A stretch of 9,284 nt of DNA from CAZKTF01 sp964555565 (GTDB lineage Bacteria; Planctomycetota; JAJSAM01; JAKLKS01), in the NCBI GenBank assembly GCA_964555565.1, contig CAZKTF010000144.1:1-9284 (forward strand), in the 5' to 3' direction. The notes below the pieces were generated by a model that did no database searches, was not told where the DNA came from, and saw nothing but the letters and a program-made list of their open reading frames with translations. Below are positions 5,747 to 9,284 of this stretch, one piece after another. Positions within the stretch are counted from its first letter, which is position 1. Each line of letters starts with the position of its first letter. The translations under genes were made by a program, and so were the position numbers.

Positions 5747-7465
5747 ATGAGGGTCTGGAAGGTGGTCGCGGTGTCGCTGGGCGCGGTGGCCTCGATGGCG
5801 GCCACGGCCGCGGCGGCGAACGTCGTCGTGTCGCCCGGGGACAGCATCCAGGCGGCGATCGACGGTGCGACGGCGGGCGACACGATCGTCATCAAGCCCG
5901 GGGTCTACAACCAGGTCTTCACCGTGACCAAGCAGCTGAACTTCAAGGGCTCCCCCGGGAAGTCGATCCTCGACGGGGCGGGCTTCGACGTGAACATCTG
6001 CACGGTGCAGGCGGACGACTGCACCTTCACGGGGCTCCTGTTCCGCTTCTCCGGCTCGGAGCGCTCCGACGCCCTGAGCGCGTCGGGGTTCAACCGGCTT
6101 GTCGTGACGAAGTGCACCTTCCACGGGACCGGGGACCTGGCGATCTACTGCAGCGGCAGCGACCTCCGGGTCACGAAGTGCCTGTTCCGCGGGTGCAGCA
6201 GCGGCGTCTACCAGGAGGGCGGCAACGGCGCGATCCTGTCGGGGAACCGGTACACCGGGACCTCGGACGCGGGCGCGTCGGTCTACGGGAGCGCCCTGCT
6301 GCTCAAGGAGGCCTTCGAGAACGGGCGCGACGCGGGGTTCTACTTCGGGGCGGCCGGGACGATCTCCGGCGCCCGGGTGCGCCGGGCCTACGGGGCCGTG
6401 GGCTCCGGGGGCAACCCGACCGACGTCGTGGTCGAGGGGCTCCAGGCCGACCTGGTGGCGGAGGACGCCGTCTACCTGGAGGGATCCGGGCACGAGATCC
6501 GTGGCTGCAGGGTCCGCAACGCCGGGTCCACGGCCTTCTACATCAGCGGGAACGACGGCCTGGTCCAGGACAACTCCGCGTTCTTCTGCGGCACGGGCAC
6601 GGAGACCTACGGCGCGAACATGCAGACCCTCGACAACTCGGTCGTGATGTGCGACTCGGGCGTCTACCTCGGCAACAGCAGCAGCTCCGCGGGCCTCGCC
6701 GCGGACAACACCCTGCGGGACATCTGGGACAGCGGGATCGAGATGGCCAACCACGCGTCCGGGACCGTCCGCGGGAACACCCTCGCGCGGATCGGGGGGT
6801 TCGGGAACTCCGACGCGGGCGGGATCGTCGTCAGGCTCTCCCCCGCCTCCAAGGTGGAACAGAACCGCATCGGGGACGTGGACGGCGGGAACGGGATCTT
6901 CGTGGAGAGCTCGAGCGGGGTGACGATCACCGACAACGACATCGACGGGGTCGCCTTCAGCGGGATCTCCCTGCGGGGGTACCCGTACTCCTACCAGCCG
7001 CAATACTACGGGCCCACGGACAACGTCACGGTCCGGGGGAACTCGATCTCCGACGCGGGCGATCCCTTCGGCGGCGGGATCCGCTGCGACGGGGTGAGGG
7101 GCGGCGCCATCGACGCGAACGAGGTCTCCGACGTGGCCGGGACGGGGATCCACGTGGACAGCAGCGACGACCTGGTCCTGTCCGGCAACCAGGTCTCGTG
7201 GACGGGGAAGGACGGCATCCTCTTCCGATCCGCCTACGCCAACGGCAACAACGTCGTGGAAGGGAACACGGTCCGCGGGGCCTCGGCCGAGGGGATCCAG
7301 AACGACTCCGGGGGGGGGACGCCCATCATCATCCGGAACAACACCGTGACGGGTAGCGGGCTCCGGCCCTTCGCCAACGCGGGGTCGGTGAACGCGAACG
7401 CCTCGGCGGGGAACAGCCCCCAGCCCGCGGACTGGGGCGCGATCCCGCCGCAGCACTTCCTCTAG
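5747..7465 (+). CDS. Secreted right-handed parallel beta-helix protein, paralogue 3
   Basis: A 572-residue exported protein starting MRVW, with a signal peptide of 24 residues (ATAAAA before NVVVSPGD) and a ribosome-binding core 8 bases before the ATG. The cap (SPGDSIQAAIDGATAGDTI, IKPGVYNQVF, GSPGKSILDGAGF) and coil ladder align along the full length with paralogue 2 and less closely with paralogue 1. Conserved coils include RGCRVRNAGSTAFYISG, FFCGTGTETYG, NSVVMCDSGVYLG, RIGDVDGGNGIF and DNDIDGVAFSGI. The variable Tyr-rich loop at about 411-427 (GYPYSYQPQYYGPTD) is followed by VRGNSISDAGDPFGGGI. The C-terminus is NSPQPADWGAIPPQHFL. The protein is probably periplasmic or extracellular. It is an intact paralogue with no frameshift. 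As for the others, a lyase or glycan-binding role would fit the fold, but I see no active-site signature. Confidence 0.88.
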   Translation: MRVWKVVAVSLGAVASMAATAAAANVVVSPGDSIQAAIDGATAGDTIVIKPGVYNQVFTVTKQLNFKGSPGKSILDGAGFDVNICTVQADDCTFTGLLFRFSGSERSDALSASGFNRLVVTKCTFHGTGDLAIYCSGSDLRVTKCLFRGCSSGVYQEGGNGAILSGNRYTGTSDAGASVYGSALLLKEAFENGRDAGFYFGAAGTISGARVRRAYGAVGSGGNPTDVVVEGLQADLVAEDAVYLEGSGHEIRGCRVRNAGSTAFYISGNDGLVQDNSAFFCGTGTETYGANMQTLDNSVVMCDSGVYLGNSSSSAGLAADNTLRDIWDSGIEMANHASGTVRGNTLARIGGFGNSDAGGIVVRLSPASKVEQNRIGDVDGGNGIFVESSSGVTITDNDIDGVAFSGISLRGYPYSYQPQYYGPTDNVTVRGNSISDAGDPFGGGIRCDGVRGGAIDANEVSDVAGTGIHVDSSDDLVLSGNQVSWTGKDGILFRSAYANGNNVVEGNTVRGASAEGIQNDSGGGTPIIIRNNTVTGSGLRPFANAGSVNANASAGNSPQPADWGAIPPQHFL

Positions 7466-7495
7466 CACGGAGCATCGCAGGAACGCGGACGCACG

Positions 7496-7521
7496 CCGGG
7501 GCCCCCGCGAGGGGGCCCCGG
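7496..7521. terminator. Strong bidirectional hairpin between convergent genes
   Basis: CCGGGGCCCCC (7496-7506) and GGGGGCCCCGG (7511-7521) form a perfect 11-bp stem closed by GCGA, a GNRA tetraloop. It lies 30 bases after the stop of beta-helix gene 3 and 20 bases after the stop of the convergent isomerase gene, so it could serve both. The + strand side is followed by GTTCGATT, only weakly T-rich, and the other side has no T-run. The position and perfect stem support a terminator. Confidence 0.65.
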
Positions 7522-7541
7522 TTCGATTCGGGCGCCGGGCG

Positions 7542-8549
7542 TCAAGCCTGGGCGGGAGAAGAGCCTCTCGGGACCTCGTGGAAGGCGAGCGCCTCCACGG
7601 TCTCGGCCCCGGTGCACTCGATCTCGTAGCCCTCGTTCGCCGCGGGGAGGAGGACCGTGTCCCCGGGGACGAAGGGGGCCTCGGCGGCGCCGCGGCGGAA
7701 GGCGCGCACCGTCCCCCTCCCGGCCAGGAAGAGGAGGGCGTGCCAGCGCTCCCCGCCGCCCCGCGGGGTCTCGAAGGTGACCGCGCCCGTGAACCAAAGG
7801 TGCTCCGCGACGAACCGCTCGCAGGCGACGAGCCGGAGCCGCCGCGCCCGGCCGTCGTCCTCGATCTCCTCGGGGGGCACCCGGTCGGGCCCGGGGGGGT
7901 GCGGGCGGAGCGCCCGGAGCCCCGCCTCGACCTGGAGCGGGCGCGCCTTCCCGGCCCCCCCCCGCCCCCAGTCGTGGAGCCGGTAGGTCGTGTCGGAGTT
8001 CTCCTGGATCTCCGCCACGAGGACCCCGCCCCCGAGGCAGTGGGGGACCCCCGCGGGGACGAAGACCACGTCGCCCCGGCGGGGCTCGAAGGAGCGGAGG
8101 CACCCCTCCACCGCCGCCTCCGGACCCCCGCCCGCCAGGGCGCGGCGCAGGTCGTCGGGCGAGGCCCCCTCGCGGAGCCCCCGCCACACCCGCGCCCCGG
8201 GGCGCGCGTCCAGCACCACCCAGGCCTCCGTCTTGGGCTCGGTCCCGTCCGCGCGCGCGGCCTCCTCGTCCGGGTGGACCTGGAGGGAGAGCCGTCCGGT
8301 GGCGTCGAGGATCTTCAGGAGGAGCGGGACCTCCCGCCGGCCGCGCACCCGGGACAGCGGCCAGTCGCGGAGCGGCCCGTTGCGCACGCGGCTCGACCCC
8401 TCCGGCCGATCGAACAGTTCCCAGGACTCCCCGACCGGGACCCCGGCGGGGAGCGGCCGGCCGAAGGCCTCCGCGAGCCTCCGGCCGCCCCAGGGCTTCT
8501 CCAGGTAGCGCGGCTCGAGGAGCATCGGGTACGGCGCGGGGTCGCCCAC
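7542..8549 (-). CDS. manA: Mannose-6-phosphate isomerase, class I (ManA-like)
   Basis: A 335-residue cupin-fold metalloenzyme that interconverts fructose 6-phosphate and mannose 6-phosphate in the cytoplasm, feeding GDP-mannose for polysaccharides and glycoproteins or allowing mannose use. The length fits the short bacterial class (about 315-340). Expected features are visible: an N-terminal KPWGG (18-22), GESWEL (40-45), LLKILDA (77-83), and Zn ligands Q90 and H92 in LSLQVHPDE, E108 in PKTEAW, and H170 in VPAGVPHCLGGG. The catalytic Arg region is DTTYRLHDWGR (186-196). A second cupin-like domain fills the C-terminal 100 residues. The GTG at 8549 is chosen because AGGA lies 10 bases upstream; an ATG at 8525 (MLLEPRYLEKPWGG) is an alternative that lacks a ribosome-binding site and would remove eight poorly constrained residues. 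The gene begins 19 bases after the recN stop and is likely read with it. All metal ligands are present, so the enzyme should be active. Confidence 0.9.
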   Translation of the reverse strand: MGDPAPYPMLLEPRYLEKPWGGRRLAEAFGRPLPAGVPVGESWELFDRPEGSSRVRNGPLRDWPLSRVRGRREVPLLLKILDATGRLSLQVHPDEEAARADGTEPKTEAWVVLDARPGARVWRGLREGASPDDLRRALAGGGPEAAVEGCLRSFEPRRGDVVFVPAGVPHCLGGGVLVAEIQENSDTTYRLHDWGRGGAGKARPLQVEAGLRALRPHPPGPDRVPPEEIEDDGRARRLRLVACERFVAEHLWFTGAVTFETPRGGGERWHALLFLAGRGTVRAFRRGAAEAPFVPGDTVLLPAANEGYEIECTGAETVEALAFHEVPRGSSPAQA

Positions 8550-8558
8550 GGGACCGGG

Positions 8559-8564
8559 ATCCTA
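8559..8564 (-). promoter_or_regulatory. TAGGAT in the recN-manA gap: -10 or ribosome-binding site
   Basis: TAGGAT on the minus strand ends 9 bases before GTG 8549. It is the same hexamer found before beta-helix genes 2 and 3. As a -10 element it would start a nearly leaderless message for the isomerase. Equally, its AGGA core could be the ribosome-binding site (10 bases from the start). Sequence alone does not decide. Confidence 0.3.
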
Positions 8565-8568
8565 ACGC

Positions 8569-9284
8569 CTAAGGCGCGCCGCGGGCGGGCCGCCGGCCGG
8601 CGGGGGCGGGCCCGTGCGCGAGCATCTCCCGGGCGGCCTCGAGGCCCCGCTCGGCCTGGCCCTCGCCCCGGAGCATCGCCGCGATCTCGATCTCGCGAGC
8701 CGCCCCCTCCAGGACCTCCACGGAGGCGGAGGTCCGCCCTCCCTCGACGGCTTTCCCCACGCGGAGGTGGAGGTCCGCCGCGGCTGCGATCGAGGGGAGG
8801 TGGGTCACGACCAGGACCTGGCGGCCCGCCGCGGCGGCCCGGAGCTTCGCCGCGAGCACGGGCGCGAGGCGTCCCCCCACCTCGGCGTCCACCTCGTCGA
8901 AGACGAGGGTGGGCGTGCGGTCCGCCCCCGCGAGGCGCACCTTGAGCGCGAGCGCGACCCGCGCGAGTTCGCCCCCGCTGGCCACGCGCGCGAGGGGGAG
9001 GAGCGGCTCCCCGGGGTTCGCCGAGAACAGGAACTCCACCCGCCCGGGCCCGGCCTCGGTGGCGGTGGCGACGAGGTCCCCCTCCCCTTCCTGCACCGAC
9101 GCCTCGAAGCGCGCGTGACGGAGCGCGAGGTCGTCGAGCTCCCGGCGGACCCCCTTCGCCAGGACCCCGGCGGCGGCGCGGCGGCGGCGGACGAGCTGGC
9201 GGGCCGCCTCGTCCAGGGCGCGCCCCGCCTCCGCCTCGCGCGCGCCCGCCGAGGTCCCGTCCTCCTCCTCGGCCCGCAGTAGCG
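8569..9284 (-). CDS. recN: DNA repair protein RecN, C-terminal part (5' end beyond window)
   Basis: The last 237 residues of RecN, an SMC-like ATPase that acts at DNA double-strand breaks in recombinational repair; full-length proteins are usually about 550-570 residues. The frame stays open to the window edge, so a GTG at 9096 is internal and not the start. From the edge inward: a charged helical coiled-coil segment (AEEEDGTSAGA through RELDDLALRHARFEASV), the ABC signature VASGGELARVALALK (8941-8985), Walker B TLVFDEVD (down to 8887), the D-loop AEVGGR, and the switch motif LVVTHLPSIAAAADLHL (around 8770-8820). The C-terminus ends EREML-type helix (ARE ML) then a Pro/Arg/Gly tail. The D-loop has Glu where family members commonly have Gly (codon 8881-8883). 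The Walker A half lies outside the window. It is probably the first visible gene of a leftward recN-manA unit. Confidence 0.9.
   Translation of the reverse strand, partial: LLRAEEEDGTSAGAREAEAGRALDEAARQLVRRRRAAAGVLAKGVRRELDDLALRHARFEASVQEGEGDLVATATEAGPGRVEFLFSANPGEPLLPLARVASGGELARVALALKVRLAGADRTPTLVFDEVDAEVGGRLAPVLAAKLRAAAAGRQVLVVTHLPSIAAAADLHLRVGKAVEGGRTSASVEVLEGAAREIEIAAMLRGEGQAERGLEAAREMLAHGPAPAGRRPARGAP

Larger units (their letters stand above)
5677..7521 (+). repeat. Tandem duplication unit B (matches 3817-5633)
   Basis: The second copy of the regulatory block, leader, beta-helix gene and 3' hairpin. Inside the genes, long identical runs survive: 6524-6551 equals 4655-4682 (28 bases), and a 25-base run follows shortly after. 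The ends of the unit are the shared block and the shared hairpin arm. Confidence 0.7.

Noticed and set aside
3668..7468. A 1266-codon open frame on the minus strand, antisense to beta-helix genes 2 and 3
   Set aside because: In DNA this GC-rich the frame opposite a coding strand rarely meets a stop. The translation is low-complexity (Arg, Val, Pro, Asp, Gly) with no fold-like pattern, and it crosses the intergenic region. The + strand frames have signal peptides and paralogy.
7520..7532. tRNA T-arm-like GGTTCGATTCGGG, a possible tRNA end or attachment site
   Set aside because: The T-stem does not pair properly, no acceptor, D or anticodon arms can be built in the 76-bp gap, and the 5' part belongs to the terminator hairpin. 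No integrase is nearby.
8569..9096. A complete 175-residue protein starting at GTG 9096
   Set aside because: The same frame continues to the window edge with RecN-like coiled-coil sequence, so this start is internal to a truncated recN.
1..9284. CRISPR arrays, insertion sequences, integrases or phage genes
   Set aside because: No regularly spaced repeats, terminal inverted repeats or recombinase motifs were seen on either strand. The only sizeable repeats are the beta-helix paralogues.

Overview
The window is very GC-rich (visibly around 70% or more), with G/C at nearly every third codon position and several GTG starts. This points to a high-GC, probably environmental bacterium. HEAT-repeat proteins beside secreted right-handed beta-helix proteins are a combination I associate with Planctomycetota and similar large-genome phyla. 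No marker here settles the lineage, so that placement is weak inference.

Layout, left to right. (1) A small multi-pass membrane protein of unknown function (+, about 113-631) converges on (2) a membrane-anchored HEAT-repeat protein (-, 628-1911); their stop codons overlap on one CTAG. (3) A 108-bp divergent promoter region separates the HEAT gene from three tandem paralogues on the + strand (2020-3744, 3881-5584, 5747-7465). Each encodes a secreted right-handed parallel beta-helix protein of 567-574 residues, with a signal peptide, the same N-terminal cap, the same coil order and an almost invariant C-terminal sequence. Each has its own leader and 3' hairpin, so they look like three separate transcription units rather than one operon. 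(4) A strong bidirectional terminator-like hairpin (7496-7521) separates the third paralogue from a leftward pair: class I mannose-6-phosphate isomerase (manA-like, 7542-8549) and the C-terminal part of recN (8569 to the window edge). These two are only 19 bp apart and are probably co-transcribed.

The main point of interest is the beta-helix cluster. Copies 2 and 3 were duplicated as a complete unit of about 1.86 kb: a shared 16-nt upstream block with a TAGGAT candidate -10, a similar leader and ribosome-binding site, the gene, and a shared 3' hairpin sequence. Copy 1 is more diverged. The three proteins differ most obviously in a Tyr-rich loop inserted between conserved coils, which suggests a constant scaffold presenting variable surfaces. 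The other genes look like ordinary chromosomal genes, and nothing mobile (transposase, integrase, CRISPR) is visible. There is no gene-free stretch longer than about 300 bases.
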